Shown piece by piece: positions 34,481-43,897 of a stretch of DNA of 64,000 bases. Location: positions 67,367 through 131,366 of the forward strand of contig JBFMAB010000057.1 in assembly GCA_040755835.1 (NCBI GenBank), read 5' to 3'. Position numbers and translations under genes: made by a program. This DNA comes from JADLDB01 sp040755835 (GTDB lineage: Bacteria; Myxococcota; Myxococcia; Myxococcales; Myxococcaceae). Under the pieces are notes generated by a model that was not told the origin of the DNA, made no database searches, and saw only the letters and a list, made by a program, of their open reading frames with translations. Every line of letters begins with the position of its first letter. The stretch's first letter is position 1.

Positions 34481-35139
34481 CGCCAGCCGAAAACCGGCCC
34501 CGGAGGCGGGGACGCCGCGGCGTCACCCTGCTGGAGGTCATGGTCGTGGTGGCGATCGTCGGCGTGCTCGGGGCGCTCTCCGCGGGCTTCACCGTGCAGA
34601 TGCTCAAGAGCTCGCGGGTCAACACGGCGGCCAAGACGGTCAACGCCGCCATCGGCCTGGCCCGGCAGCGATCCATCACCGCCGGGTGCGCGCACTTCGC
34701 ACAGCTCAACGGGCCGACGTACACGGGGGCGGGGCCGCAGGGGTTCCCCCGAACGCCGGGCACCGTGGCGATCGTGAGGAAGGCCGACTGCGACTCGACC
34801 AACGCCTTCTTCGAGGCGGGGGACCGGATCGTCGAGTCGGAGCAGTGGTCGCCCGACGACCCGTTCCTGCGGGCGCAGGTGGAGGTGCGGCCCCCGCCCG
34901 GCCTGGTGGGCGGTGCGCACATGGCCAATGACGCGATCACCTTCGGCTTCGATCGCCTGGGGCGCCGGAGCATCTTCGTCGACATGACGGGGGGCGGCAT
35001 GGGGAACTTCGTGGTGAACAACGTCTTTGACGCCACGGACGTCCTGGTGGTGTTCGAGGAGTCCGTCCCGCCGGGCAACAACCCGCAGTTGGGGGTGACG
35101 ATGCGGGTGCGACCCGCGAGTTCGCCAAGGGTCAACTGA
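34477..35139 (+). CDS. fimU: Minor pseudopilin, GspH/FimT (FimU-like)
   Basis: A 220-residue protein; GTG at 34477 overlaps the pilY1 stop (GTGA) and has GGAGGG upstream. The prepilin cleavage and methylation motif RRGVTLLEVMVVVAIVGVL (Glu at +5) marks a type IV pilin-like N-terminal helix, and the rest fits the GspH/FimT fold: strands with a Cys pair (C74 near TAGCAHFAQ and the later ADCDSTN). It is expected to be processed by the prepilin peptidase and to sit in the pilus tip complex with PilV, PilW, PilX and PilY1. Confidence 0.88.
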   Translation: MTPAENRPRRRGRRGVTLLEVMVVVAIVGVLGALSAGFTVQMLKSSRVNTAAKTVNAAIGLARQRSITAGCAHFAQLNGPTYTGAGPQGFPRTPGTVAIVRKADCDSTNAFFEAGDRIVESEQWSPDDPFLRAQVEVRPPPGLVGGAHMANDAITFGFDRLGRRSIFVDMTGGGMGNFVVNNVFDATDVLVVFEESVPPGNNPQLGVTMRVRPASSPRVN

Positions 35140-35561
35140 TGCGCGCCGGGACTCGAGGCTCGAGCATCCTGGAGGTCCTGGTGGCCTCTGCGCTGCTCCT
35201 GTTCGCGCTGGTCGGCGTCGTGGCGCTGCTCTCGCGCGCGGCCAACGCGGAGCGAGACGGGAACGTCGCAGTGACGGCCACCTCACTGGCACAGCAGACG
35301 CTCGCCGAGGTGGCGGCGGCGCGCTACGAAGGGCTGACTGCGGGCACCGGGCTCGACGGTGGCGTGACGTACGACGGTGCGGGCCGGCGGTACGGGCGCA
35401 TCATCGACATTTTCGACGGCACGGCCGACGGCGGCTTCGCGTCCTACGACATCCGCGTCCGCGTCGAGTACAACTCGAGCTTGCCGCCCCCGTTCCAGAC
35501 CGTGTTGCAGACCGAGGTGTGGGGTGTCGTGGCGCAGTCGCCGGACGGAGGCGGGCCATGA
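35139..35561 (+). CDS. pilV: Minor pseudopilin, PilV-like
   Basis: A 140-residue protein whose ATG shares one base with the previous stop (TGATG). The prepilin motif TRGSSILEVLVASALLLF has a Glu at +5, and the short body with paired strands (SYDIRVRVEYNSSL) is typical of PilV. Membership of the tip complex follows from the motif and its place in the operon. Confidence 0.86.
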   Translation: MRAGTRGSSILEVLVASALLLFALVGVVALLSRAANAERDGNVAVTATSLAQQTLAEVAAARYEGLTAGTGLDGGVTYDGAGRRYGRIIDIFDGTADGGFASYDIRVRVEYNSSLPPPFQTVLQTEVWGVVAQSPDGGGP

Positions 35562-36823
35562 GGACGAGGACGAGGGCGATGGCGCGGCGGGGAGCCCGTC
35601 GGGCGCTCGGCATGACGCTGATCGAGTTGTTGGTCACCGTCGCGGTGGCATCGCTGGTGGTGAGCGCGGCGGTCGCGGTGCTGGTGGCGATGTCCCGGCA
35701 GATGCGCGCGTCGGAGCGTCGCCTCGAGGCGACGAACGCGGCCATGTTGGCCACCGCCATCATCCAGGCGGACCTGACGAACGCGGGCTACCGCTTCCCC
35801 GTCCCGGCCTTCGCGCTTCGGCACTACAACAACGTCGACGCCACGACGAGCCTGAGCGGGCCTGCGCCGATCACCGTCGGGGGCAACTGCGCGGGCGGCA
35901 CGGTGGGGTTGGTGCCGGGCACGGACGTCCTGGAAGTCATCCACGGCTTCGAACTGGTGGGGCCCGGTCGGGCGGAGGGCTTGATCAACTCCAACCCGCC
36001 CGCCGAGTACGAGATTGCGCTGGGGACGCTGGGCCTGCCCTTTGAGACGGCGGAGTTCCTCAGCGGCGCGGTGGGCTCAATCGTCGCGCTCTCAGGGCCG
36101 GACCAGCGCGCTTGCGTAGGCCGGGTGTTGGCGGCCGATGGCTTGCGGCCGAGCATCACCATCGAGCTGGTCGACCGAAACCTCCAGCGCATCACCGACC
36201 CCAATGCCTACCCCGTGGTGTGCCCCATTCCGGGCGGCACGGGGGGGACGCGCGTCTACCGGCTCCAACGTCGCGTTCGGTTCATGGTGTGCGGGCGCAT
36301 CGGCGCAGATCCGAACGAGTACGCGCTGTACCGCCAGGAATCGGACCTGCGCGGCGATTTCGGCGCCCCGCAGGTGGTGCAGGAGGGCGTTGAAGACCTC
36401 CAGGTCTCGCTGGGGTACTCGGATCCCAACTCGCTCATCAGTGCGACCGGTTCTGGCGCGAGCTGTACGGGTACCGGTGGCGCGCGCATCTGCTACTGCG
36501 ACGACGCCGTGGGCCCCAGCTCCTGTACGATGCCGCCGGACCAGCTCGAGCCGGACCTCGGCACGACTCGGACCATCGACACGGTCAGCGATCCGGCGAT
36601 CGCGGTGTGGACCTCGCGCGTTCGAGGCGCGCGGGTGGTGGTCACCGGCATCGGCCAGCGTGCGGCGCACGATTTGAGCACGGGCCGCTCGACGATGAGC
36701 GACGACCTGCGGCGACCGGCCGCGTTCGACCACGCCGAAATGCCCGTCGCCAGTAAGGACGGGTACCTGCGCTCGCAGCAGTTCTCCGCCTTCTATGTCC
36801 ACAACTTCGAGGTGGTGCCATGA
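35558..36823 (+). CDS. pilW: Minor pseudopilin, PilW-like
   Basis: A 421-residue protein with ATG 35558 overlapping the pilV stop (ATGA); a second ATG at 35579 is possible. The prepilin motif ALGMTLIELLVTVAVASL is followed by a long body with many cysteines (ACVGRVLAADG; CSYC-like CTGTGGARICYCDDA) and a C-terminal strand SAFYVHNFEVVP. The length and motif match PilW. The role is in priming pilus assembly together with PilY1. Confidence 0.86.
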   Translation: MRTRTRAMARRGARRALGMTLIELLVTVAVASLVVSAAVAVLVAMSRQMRASERRLEATNAAMLATAIIQADLTNAGYRFPVPAFALRHYNNVDATTSLSGPAPITVGGNCAGGTVGLVPGTDVLEVIHGFELVGPGRAEGLINSNPPAEYEIALGTLGLPFETAEFLSGAVGSIVALSGPDQRACVGRVLAADGLRPSITIELVDRNLQRITDPNAYPVVCPIPGGTGGTRVYRLQRRVRFMVCGRIGADPNEYALYRQESDLRGDFGAPQVVQEGVEDLQVSLGYSDPNSLISATGSGASCTGTGGARICYCDDAVGPSSCTMPPDQLEPDLGTTRTIDTVSDPAIAVWTSRVRGARVVVTGIGQRAAHDLSTGRSTMSDDLRRPAAFDHAEMPVASKDGYLRSQQFSAFYVHNFEVVP

Positions 36824-37359
36824 CCGACCGGAGACTGGCTCGTCGGCCGCGCGGGTTCGTGTTGATCGTCGCGCTCTTCATCATGCTGGTGCTCGGCATC
36901 GTCGCCGTCGGCTTCATGGCCCAGGCAGAGCAGACAGGGCGCACCGCGCTGGCAGTGTCGGGCCAGCAGATCGCGGTAATGCGCGCCGAGGCGGCGGCGA
37001 TGGACGCCGTGCGCGCGATTCGGGGGAACCAGATCAACCCCGGTGGGTTGACGGCGCGCCCACCACCCGACGGGGCAGCCAACTGCGCCAACGTGAACTG
37101 CATCATGCGCGTGCAGCCGCCCGGGCCCGCCACCGTGCCGCTGCGGGAGGGTGGTGGCCTCCAGTGGGAATGGGTCGTCTACAAGTCGATGCAGCCCGGG
37201 ACGACGGCCAACCGGTATACGATCCAGGCCAACGGGTTCTACGGCTACACCAACACCGCCCCCAACTTCACCACCGCGCGCGTGGAGGTGGAGATCGACA
37301 TCGGCGACGCGTTCGGCTCCAACGCCACCGAGTACGGCGGCAACTCCGGCGCGCTGTAA
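36820..37359 (+). CDS. pilX: Minor pseudopilin, PilX-like
   Basis: A 179-residue protein with an ATGA overlap with pilW. The N-terminus RRPRGFVLIVALFIMLVLG carries a prepilin Gly but no Glu at +5, as is usual for PilX/GspK-type tip pilins. Ala/Glu-rich helix and strand segments follow, with a Cys pair in NCANVNCIM. It is the last gene of the pilus operon; two small hairpins follow its stop. Confidence 0.84.
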   Translation: MTDRRLARRPRGFVLIVALFIMLVLGIVAVGFMAQAEQTGRTALAVSGQQIAVMRAEAAAMDAVRAIRGNQINPGGLTARPPPDGAANCANVNCIMRVQPPGPATVPLREGGGLQWEWVVYKSMQPGTTANRYTIQANGFYGYTNTAPNFTTARVEVEIDIGDAFGSNATEYGGNSGAL

Positions 37360-37367
37360 TTCCGCGG

Positions 37368-37400
37368 CGTGCGGACCGCAGAACGCAGCTTCGTCTGCGT
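37368..37400 (+). terminator. Paired hairpins after the pilus operon
   Basis: TGCGG-A-CCGCA (37369-37379 region) and ACGCAG-CTTCGT-CTGCGT (37383-37400) lie just after the pilX stop and before the TPR gene. There is no T-run, so this would be a rho-dependent or weak stop, or processing site. The position fits the end of the operon. Confidence 0.3.
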
Positions 37401-37438
37401 GACAACGGGGCTGTGACGGCGCTATCGCAGCCTCCGCC

Positions 37439-38077
37439 GTGGACCTGCGGGCGCTGAAGGACAAGGCGAACGACGCGCTGGCGCGCGGGCGGTTCGAGCA
37501 AGCCGAGGTGCTCCTGCGCCAGGCGCTCACCCGGGTCCCCCGCGACGCCGCGCTGTGGGTGAAGCACGCGGACACGCTGCGCAAGCTGCACCGCCTGCGC
37601 GACGCCATGGCGTCGTACCGCATGGCCGCCAGCGTCTACTCGCAGGAAGGCCACGACCACCGGGCCATCGCCTGCCTCAAGGTGGCGCTCGACCTGGTGC
37701 CGGAGGACGTCGACCTCATCGCCGACCTCATCCGCGTGGAGATGCACCGCACCCGCCGCGCCGAGCAGCCGCGCCTGTCGCCCAACGCGATGCGGACGTC
37801 GGTGCATTCGGAGACGGATCCGCCCGAGACGAAGCCGCTCCTCGCGCTCCCCGCGCTCCCCAAGAGCCCATCCGAGTTCGCCCTCGAGGTGGAGGTGGAG
37901 GCCCGGGAACAGGTCCGCAGCGGCACCTGGCCGCAGGTGCGCCGGCTCTCCGACCGCGAGGTGGCCATCAAGGCCTCGCCCGACGCCCGGTGGGTCGTCG
38001 TCTCCGCCGGCTCCCCGCTGGACATCCGCTTCGAGCACACCCTGTCCATCGACGAAGTCACCCCCTGGCTCGAATAG
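37439..38077 (+). CDS. TPR protein, unknown function
   Basis: A 212-residue protein with a GTG start at 37439. The N-terminal ~110 residues are TPR repeats (ALARGRFEQAEVLLRQALTR; HADTLRKLHRLRDAMASYRM; AIACLKVALDLVPEDVD). A Pro-rich linker and a small C-terminal strand domain follow. No signal or membrane segment; probably a cytoplasmic scaffold. It lies 79 bp after pilX, so a link to pili is possible but not shown. Confidence 0.75.
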   Translation: MDLRALKDKANDALARGRFEQAEVLLRQALTRVPRDAALWVKHADTLRKLHRLRDAMASYRMAASVYSQEGHDHRAIACLKVALDLVPEDVDLIADLIRVEMHRTRRAEQPRLSPNAMRTSVHSETDPPETKPLLALPALPKSPSEFALEVEVEAREQVRSGTWPQVRRLSDREVAIKASPDARWVVVSAGSPLDIRFEHTLSIDEVTPWLE

Positions 38078-38172
38078 CCGGCGCTGTCCCACCGTGTCGG
38101 GCACGGTGGTTGTGTGTCGGTCCAGCGGTGGTGTATGGGCGACGGTCCGATTTCTTGCCCGGGGACAACGCT

Positions 38173-39063
38173 GTGTGGTTGCCGCTGCTCAGCCTCGCGA
38201 TTCTGGCGGTCCCGATGCCGGGGGAGGCGCAGTCCGAGCGCTTCAAGGCGTTGTTCGAGCGCGCCGAAGCCCAGTTCCGCGCCGGCGACTACGGCGCGGC
38301 GGTGGCGCTCTTCAAGGAAGCCGACCGGCAGCGCGTCACGCCGGAGGTGGCCTTCGACCTCGCCAAGTGCTTCGAGAAGCTCGGGGACGACGCGTACACG
38401 ACGTACTACTACCGGCTCTACATGAAGCGTGCGCCGAGCGCGCCGGACACGCTGGAGGTGGCCGAGAAGGTGGGCACCGCGCTGGCGAAGGCCGAGGCCG
38501 ACGGGCAGGGGTTTCTCGAGCTGGACGCGCCGCGTGCCACCGCCGTCACCGTCGAGGGCCGTGTCTTCCCCGAGCCGCCGGTGGCGCTCTTCCTCCCGCC
38601 CGGTGAGTACGAGGTGTCGGCCGACTTCCCGGGCGGCCGCCGCACGATGATGGTGCACATCGTCACCGGCCGCACCGAGACGGTCAGCTTCGAGCCGCTG
38701 CAGCCGCCGCTGGTGCCGATGGAGAACGCGCTGCCCGCCGAGCTCCTCGCGAAGGGCTACGACGCGCCGCAGGGCCCGGCCCCATCGAAGCTGCGCATCG
38801 CCAGCTACGCCACCGCCGGCGCCGGCGTCGCGATGCTCATCGCCGGGTTGGCGCTGGGGCTCGCCTCGGGCGGCGACGCGTCGCGGCTGTCCAGCGACCG
38901 CAGCCTCACCGTCAGCGAGGCGCAGGGCCTGGCCGACGCGGCCAACGGCAAGGCCACCGCCGCCAACGTGCTGTTCGGCGTGGGCGGAGCGGCCATCGCC
39001 GGCGGCGCGCTCATGTTCGTCTTCTCCATGCCGGAGCCGGGCATGAAGGCGGGTGCGAAGTGA
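38173..39063 (+). CDS. TPR/PEGA-like membrane protein
   Basis: A 296-residue protein; GTG at 38173 was chosen because it opens a signal peptide (WLPLLSLAILAVPMPGEA, cleavage after GEA). TPR repeats (about 22-105) precede a PEGA-like strand domain (LDAPRATAVTVEGRVFPEP; PGEYEVSADFPGG). Two C-terminal membrane helices (SYATAGAGVAMLIAGLALGL and NVLFGVGGAAIAGGALMFVF) close the protein. The next gene's start overlaps its stop (GTGA), so the two products are co-made and probably act together at the envelope. Confidence 0.78.
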   Translation: MWLPLLSLAILAVPMPGEAQSERFKALFERAEAQFRAGDYGAAVALFKEADRQRVTPEVAFDLAKCFEKLGDDAYTTYYYRLYMKRAPSAPDTLEVAEKVGTALAKAEADGQGFLELDAPRATAVTVEGRVFPEPPVALFLPPGEYEVSADFPGGRRTMMVHIVTGRTETVSFEPLQPPLVPMENALPAELLAKGYDAPQGPAPSKLRIASYATAGAGVAMLIAGLALGLASGGDASRLSSDRSLTVSEAQGLADAANGKATAANVLFGVGGAAIAGGALMFVFSMPEPGMKAGAK

Positions 39064-41519
39064 AGCGCGCCCTCGCCGTCGTCGCGCTGGCGCTGGCGGG
39101 TTGCAACGCCAACGTCCGCTTCGACCCGGAGGGCTACCGCTGCGACCCCGGCGGCGTGTGCCCCAACGGCTACACCTGTGTCCTCGACGTGTGCCGCCGT
39201 GCCGGCACCGGGCCCTGCGACGGCTTCGTGTGCGACGAGCCGCCCGCCGCCGTGTGCGCCGACGCCACCACGCTGCGCACCTTCCCCGGGCGGTGCGACT
39301 CGGGCAGCGGGCAGCCGATGTGCCTGTACGAGCCGTCCGACACCGCGTGCCCGGGCGGCTGCGCGGCGGGCGCGTGCGTCGACCCGTGCGCCAACGTCAC
39401 CTGCCTCACGCCGCCTTCGGCCGCCTGCGCCGACGCGAACACGCTGCGCACGTACGCGCAGACGGGCACCTGCAGCGGCGGGACGTGCAGCTACGCGTCC
39501 ACCGACGTGAACTGCCCCAACGGCTGCGCCGGGGGCGTGTGCATGGGCGCGGACCTCTGCGCGGGCAAGACGTGCACCACGCCGCCCGCGCCGGTGTGCA
39601 TGGGCAACGTGCAACGCACCTTCGCCAGCACCGGCACCTGCGAGCCTTCGACGGGCCAGTGCCAGTACGCCGCCATCGACGTGACGTGCTCCGGGGGCTG
39701 CAACGCCGGCGCGTGCGTCGTGCCGGCGGCCGCCTTCGCGCAGGTGGGCCCGCGGGTGCGCTTCGCCATCACCGCCATCGACCAGGCGCCCAACTCCGGT
39801 GGCAACAACGTGGTAGCGGTGGGCGCCGGCGGCCGCATCGCGCGGTGGAACGGCTCCTCCTGGACCGAGGTGGCCAACACGCCGTCGACCGCGCGCCTCA
39901 ACCGCGTCCACTTCGTCACCGGCACGCTGGCGTACATCGTCGGCGACAACAAGACGGTGTGGGCGTACCGGCCGGGCGCCAACTCGCTGCTCGCCAGCAC
40001 CATCCCCGGCAACGGCAACGCGAAGCTGGTGGGCCTGTCGGGCCGCGGCGAGTCGGACGTGCTCGTCGCCGACGACTCGGGCACCTGGTGGCACCTCACC
40101 AGCACGGGCTGGCAGACGGGCAACCTCCCCGGGGGGGACGGGCCGTTCGTCATGACGTCGGCTTTCCTCGACGAGTCGGGCCGCGAGCGCATCGCCGGCA
40201 CGTGCGGCGGGCAGAGCTGCATCGCGTACCGCTTCCCCGGCGGCGCCACCCCCAACTGGCTCGTGGACACGCGGTCCGACGCGCTGGGCTTCGACGCGCT
40301 GGGCGGCAGCTTCGACGCGCCCAGCTCGCTCACGTCCGAGGCCCTCGCGGGGCAGAGTGACGACGCGCTCTTCGGGCACTCCAACATCGGCACCTTCACC
40401 GCGCAGTCCGTGGCGCCGGCGCTGACGGGCGGCGGCGTCGTGGGCATCACCGCGCAGTCCAGCAGCAGCAGCGCGGGCCGGCAGGTGTACGTCCTCACCT
40501 CGTCGAGCGGGCAGAATGTCGGCCACCTGTACCGCCTCTCGCGCTCGGGCAGCACCGTCACCGCCACCGTCGCCCTCGACACGTACATGGGCCGCGAGGT
40601 GCTGAGCCCCACCGAGGCCACCGGCGTCATCGTCGCCGAGGTGAACGACACCGCCGGCTCGAACAACATCTTCCGCCGCAGCATCGTCGTCGACCAGGCG
40701 CTCGACGTCGGAGAGGACCTCGCCGGCGCCTCGCTGGACGCCGCCGGCACGCTGGCGCTCGCCAGCATCTACGGAGACGTCGCGACGCTGGCCTCGGGCG
40801 CCGCCACGTACCACTTTCAGCGGCCGCCGGTGGACCTGGTCATCAACGCGGTGGAGTCCCGCCGCGGCACCGGCGTCCTCATCGCCGGGCGCCTCTCCAA
40901 CGGCGGCGGCGCGGTGTACCGGGTGCTGCCGGCGAGCGGCTACACCCAGCTGGGCACCACCGCCGCGGGCGTCACCTGGAACGCGCTGTGTCGCGTCTCG
41001 GACACCGAAGGCTGGGTGGTGGGTACCGGCGGCGCCATCGGCAGCGTCACCGCGAGCGGCGTCACCAGCGTCGCGTCACCCACCACGAAGGACCTGTTGG
41101 CCGTCGACTGCGCGCCGGGCTTCGCCGCGGCCACCGGCCTCGACGGCACGGTGCTCGTCTTCGCGCAGGGGCAATGGAGCGTCGCGCCGCTGGTGCCCAA
41201 CGTCACCAAGGCCCTCACCGGCGTCGGCCTCGCCGGCCGCGTCGTCTTCGTCGCGGGCGACAACGTCTTCGCGAAGCTGGACACGGGCGCCTGGACGACG
41301 CTGCCGGCGCGCACCGGCATGAAAGGCCTCGTCGTGCGCGGCCCGGCCGACGTCTACGGCACCGTCATCAACGGCAACCGCAGCGACATCGTCCGCTTCG
41401 ACGGCGCGCAGTGGAGCGCCAGCCTCCTCCAGGTGAACGGGGTGCTGGGGGGGGGTGTGCAGGTGGGCGCCAGAGTGGTATGGGGTGGGTCCGCCGGCGT
41501 CGTGGTGGAGGGGCGCTGA
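39060..41519 (+). CDS. Cysteine-rich lipoprotein with propeller-like body
   Basis: The 819-residue product starts at GTG 39060 inside the previous stop (GTGA). The signal has lipobox LAGC with the lipidated Cys at 15. Residues about 25-215 contain four similar Cys-rich units (CDGFVCDEPPAAVCADATTL; CANVTCLTPPSAACADANTL; CAGKTCTTPPAPVCMGN), then a strand-rich body of seven or so blades with W-motifs such as GGRIARWNGSSWTEV and DNVFAKLDTGAWTTL. Probably a surface protein; the ligand is not evident. The partner is the TPR/PEGA-like membrane protein encoded just before. Confidence 0.8.
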   Translation: MKRALAVVALALAGCNANVRFDPEGYRCDPGGVCPNGYTCVLDVCRRAGTGPCDGFVCDEPPAAVCADATTLRTFPGRCDSGSGQPMCLYEPSDTACPGGCAAGACVDPCANVTCLTPPSAACADANTLRTYAQTGTCSGGTCSYASTDVNCPNGCAGGVCMGADLCAGKTCTTPPAPVCMGNVQRTFASTGTCEPSTGQCQYAAIDVTCSGGCNAGACVVPAAAFAQVGPRVRFAITAIDQAPNSGGNNVVAVGAGGRIARWNGSSWTEVANTPSTARLNRVHFVTGTLAYIVGDNKTVWAYRPGANSLLASTIPGNGNAKLVGLSGRGESDVLVADDSGTWWHLTSTGWQTGNLPGGDGPFVMTSAFLDESGRERIAGTCGGQSCIAYRFPGGATPNWLVDTRSDALGFDALGGSFDAPSSLTSEALAGQSDDALFGHSNIGTFTAQSVAPALTGGGVVGITAQSSSSSAGRQVYVLTSSSGQNVGHLYRLSRSGSTVTATVALDTYMGREVLSPTEATGVIVAEVNDTAGSNNIFRRSIVVDQALDVGEDLAGASLDAAGTLALASIYGDVATLASGAATYHFQRPPVDLVINAVESRRGTGVLIAGRLSNGGGAVYRVLPASGYTQLGTTAAGVTWNALCRVSDTEGWVVGTGGAIGSVTASGVTSVASPTTKDLLAVDCAPGFAAATGLDGTVLVFAQGQWSVAPLVPNVTKALTGVGLAGRVVFVAGDNVFAKLDTGAWTTLPARTGMKGLVVRGPADVYGTVINGNRSDIVRFDGAQWSASLLQVNGVLGGGVQVGARVVWGGSAGVVVEGR

Positions 41520-41567
41520 CGCTTCAAAGTTCCTGAATTTACGTGTCTTTGGAAGGGGCCGAAGACC

Positions 41568-43475
41568 ATGGGTGAGTCGTCGTTGGATCCTCGCATTCGC
41601 ATTCGGGCGCCGTTGCGCTGCGACGGCATTGGTCGGCTGGACTGCGCGGAGGATGCGGAGTCGGGTGGCCGCCTGGCCGTGCGCTGGCTGCCGCTCGAGG
41701 CCAACGGCGAGGCCGCGGTGAAGGCGTGCGCGAAGCTGCCCGAGCACCCCATGCTGCCGCGCATTCGCCAGACGGGGCACGTCGGCGGCTCGGCCTTCGT
41801 GGCCATGGACTTTCCCGAAGGCGCGCTGCTCTCGACGTTCGCCGGTGAGCGCCTCGAGGTGGACCGGGTCATTCGCCTGGGCGCGCAGCTGTCGGACGCG
41901 CTCGCCACCGTGCACGCGCAGGGGGTGGTGCACGGCGAGATGAGCACCGACTCGGTGCTGCTGGTGGAGCCCGACTGCGCGTACCTCTGGGACATGCCGC
42001 TCGTCATCGCGAACCGCTTGACGGATCGCCGCGGCGAGAACCGGCTGATGCAGAACCTGGTGAAGACGGCCCCCTTCCTCGCGCCGGAGCGCGCGCGCGG
42101 CGAGGGCGCCAGCCAGGCGTCGGACGTCTACGCGCTGGGCGCGGTGCTGTGCATCGCCGCGGGCGCGCCCATGCCCCAGGCCTCCACCACCCTGGCCGTG
42201 GTGCACCAGGTCGCCCAGGGCGAGTGGTCGCCGCGCGTGCCGATGGTGCTGCCGGACCCGTGGCGCTCGACCATCGCCCGCATGGTGTCGAGGGACCCGG
42301 CGCAGCGGCCCACCGCGGCCGAGGTCGCCGAGGTGTTCGCCGAGCTTCCGACGCCTGCGGCGCTGCCCACGGTGCCCGAGTTCCCCGTGGTGAAGCTGCC
42401 GCCCGAGCTGCTCGCCGCGGCAGACGCGCTCCTTCGCCGCCCGTCGCTGGAGACCCCGGCGGTGCCCGCCGGGCCCGGCCGGTCGCGCGAGAACGACGTG
42501 CCCGCTGACGCCGACGTGGGCGTCGCCGACACGGTGAAGCGCGCGGCGGTGGCGAAGGCTGAGGCCTCGAGGACCAGCACCTCGGGCCCGAAGCTCGACC
42601 CGGTGAAGACCGAGACGTCCGGCCCGACGGCGAAGGCGGCGGTGGACGCGGCGGTGAAGGCCAGCCCCTCCGGCCCGACGGCGAAGGCGGCGGAGGACGC
42701 GGCGGTGAAGGCCAGCCCTTCCGGCCCGACGGCGAAGGCGGCGGTGGACGCGGCGGTGAAGGCCAGCCCTTCCGGCCCGCCGGTGAAGGCGGCGGTGGAC
42801 GCGGCGGAGAAGGCCAGCCCTTCCGGCCCGACGGCGAAGGCGGCGGTGGACGCGGCGGTGAAGGCCAGCCCCTCCGGCCCGACGGCGAAGGCGGCCGTGG
42901 ACGCGGCGACGGCGACGTCGGCCCCGGTGGCTGAGGCCGTCGCGGTGAGTCCGCCGGCGGTGCAGATGACGGACACCATCTCGGTGTCGCACGAGCTGGC
43001 GCAGGCCGGCGCGGTGACGCTGTCCGCCGACGAGGTGGAGGCGCTGCAGCGCTCGCGTCGGCAGGTCATCCTGGTGGCGGGGGGCCTGGGCGGCGCCATC
43101 CTCGCGCTGCTGCTCGTCGCCTTCACGTTGGCGACCGCGCACGCGGAGCCGACGGTGGTGCCGGCGCCGCGCCCGGCCACGGTGGAGCCGGCGACCCGCG
43201 CCGTCGACGCCGAAGAGGAGCTCGCGCCGCTGCCGAACCTCTCCCGCCCGCTGCGTCCCGACGCCGCGCCCGCCGCGAAGGCGGAGCCGGCGAAGGCCGC
43301 GGCGCCGGCGAAGGCCGAGCCCGTGACGAAGACCGAGGCGCCCGCGAAGGCTGCCGCGCCGGAGAGCGACTCGGTCGCCGAGCCCGCGCCGGAGTCCACC
43401 GCGGCACCCGACTTCGGCTTCCTCGACACCACCGCTGAGGCGCCGACGAACGAGCTCAAGCGCCCGAACTGGTAG
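41568..43475 (+). CDS. Pseudokinase with 17-residue repeat linker and one membrane helix
   Basis: The 635-residue product has a Hanks-kinase-like fold (about 12-270) that lacks key residues: the beta-3 Lys position reads R39 (AVRWL), the catalytic loop HRDxKxxN is HGEMSTDS (122-129, no catalytic Asp) and DFG is replaced by WDM (141-143). It should not phosphorylate. Residues 351-451 are six copies of SGPTAKAAVDAAVKASP (the sixth is partial). A membrane helix follows (QVILVAGGLGGAILALLLVA, about 495-520), then an Ala/Lys/Pro-rich extracytoplasmic tail. A signalling scaffold is a reasonable guess. It follows the propeller lipoprotein after 48 bp. Confidence 0.82.
   Translation: MGESSLDPRIRIRAPLRCDGIGRLDCAEDAESGGRLAVRWLPLEANGEAAVKACAKLPEHPMLPRIRQTGHVGGSAFVAMDFPEGALLSTFAGERLEVDRVIRLGAQLSDALATVHAQGVVHGEMSTDSVLLVEPDCAYLWDMPLVIANRLTDRRGENRLMQNLVKTAPFLAPERARGEGASQASDVYALGAVLCIAAGAPMPQASTTLAVVHQVAQGEWSPRVPMVLPDPWRSTIARMVSRDPAQRPTAAEVAEVFAELPTPAALPTVPEFPVVKLPPELLAAADALLRRPSLETPAVPAGPGRSRENDVPADADVGVADTVKRAAVAKAEASRTSTSGPKLDPVKTETSGPTAKAAVDAAVKASPSGPTAKAAEDAAVKASPSGPTAKAAVDAAVKASPSGPPVKAAVDAAEKASPSGPTAKAAVDAAVKASPSGPTAKAAVDAATATSAPVAEAVAVSPPAVQMTDTISVSHELAQAGAVTLSADEVEALQRSRRQVILVAGGLGGAILALLLVAFTLATAHAEPTVVPAPRPATVEPATRAVDAEEELAPLPNLSRPLRPDAAPAAKAEPAKAAAPAKAEPVTKTEAPAKAAAPESDSVAEPAPESTAAPDFGFLDTTAEAPTNELKRPNW
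42618..42911. repeat. 51-bp in-gene tandem repeat, six units
   Basis: Within the pseudokinase gene, 51-base units start at 42618, 42669, 42720, 42771, 42822 and 42873 (the last is partial). Each encodes SGPTAKAAVDAAVKASP, with small changes such as AED for AVD and PPV for PTA. The unit is a whole number of codons, so copy changes keep the frame; copy-number variation between strains is likely. Confidence 0.88.
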
Positions 43476-43897
43476 TCGTCCCGCGCGGCACCCGGACAGT
43501 CGCAAGCCAGTACCCGTCGGGAGGCGTCGGGACGTTTGGGCTGCGTCGCTCGCACACACCGCCGCCGGTACCGCCGTCGCACGGGCCGTGGTCGGCGCGA
43601 GCTTGAGCCAACGCTTCCAGTACCGTCGCCGCCGAGGTGTCCCGTCCCCTCGAAGGGGAACCACGGCGGGCTGTCGCTCACGGCGTCGACCCACTCACCG
43701 AGCGAGTCGCGCACGGAGGCGCCCTGGATGGAGCCGCTCACTTCGTCGCGGTGCAGCCGCGCCCAGCGGGCGAACGCCAGCGCGAAGCGCACGACGAAGC
43801 GCACCGTGACGAGGTCAGCAACACCGAGGACACGACGATGGTCCGCAGCGGGCACCTCCGGTCGGCGTTGGGCGCGAACAGCGACGTGCGGCGCGCG
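43476..43897 (-). other. Gap with a minus-strand coding remnant (about 43640-43822)
   Basis: No intact gene is present in this 422-bp gap. On the minus strand between about 43822 and 43640 a frame reads LVTVRFVVRFALAFARWARL, then a stretch ending in EWVDAVSDSPPWFPFEGTG, with strong G/C third positions. In another frame just downstream, RYWKRWLKLAP may continue it. It has no start or ribosome site. It is most likely a decayed gene; family not recognised. Confidence 0.32.
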
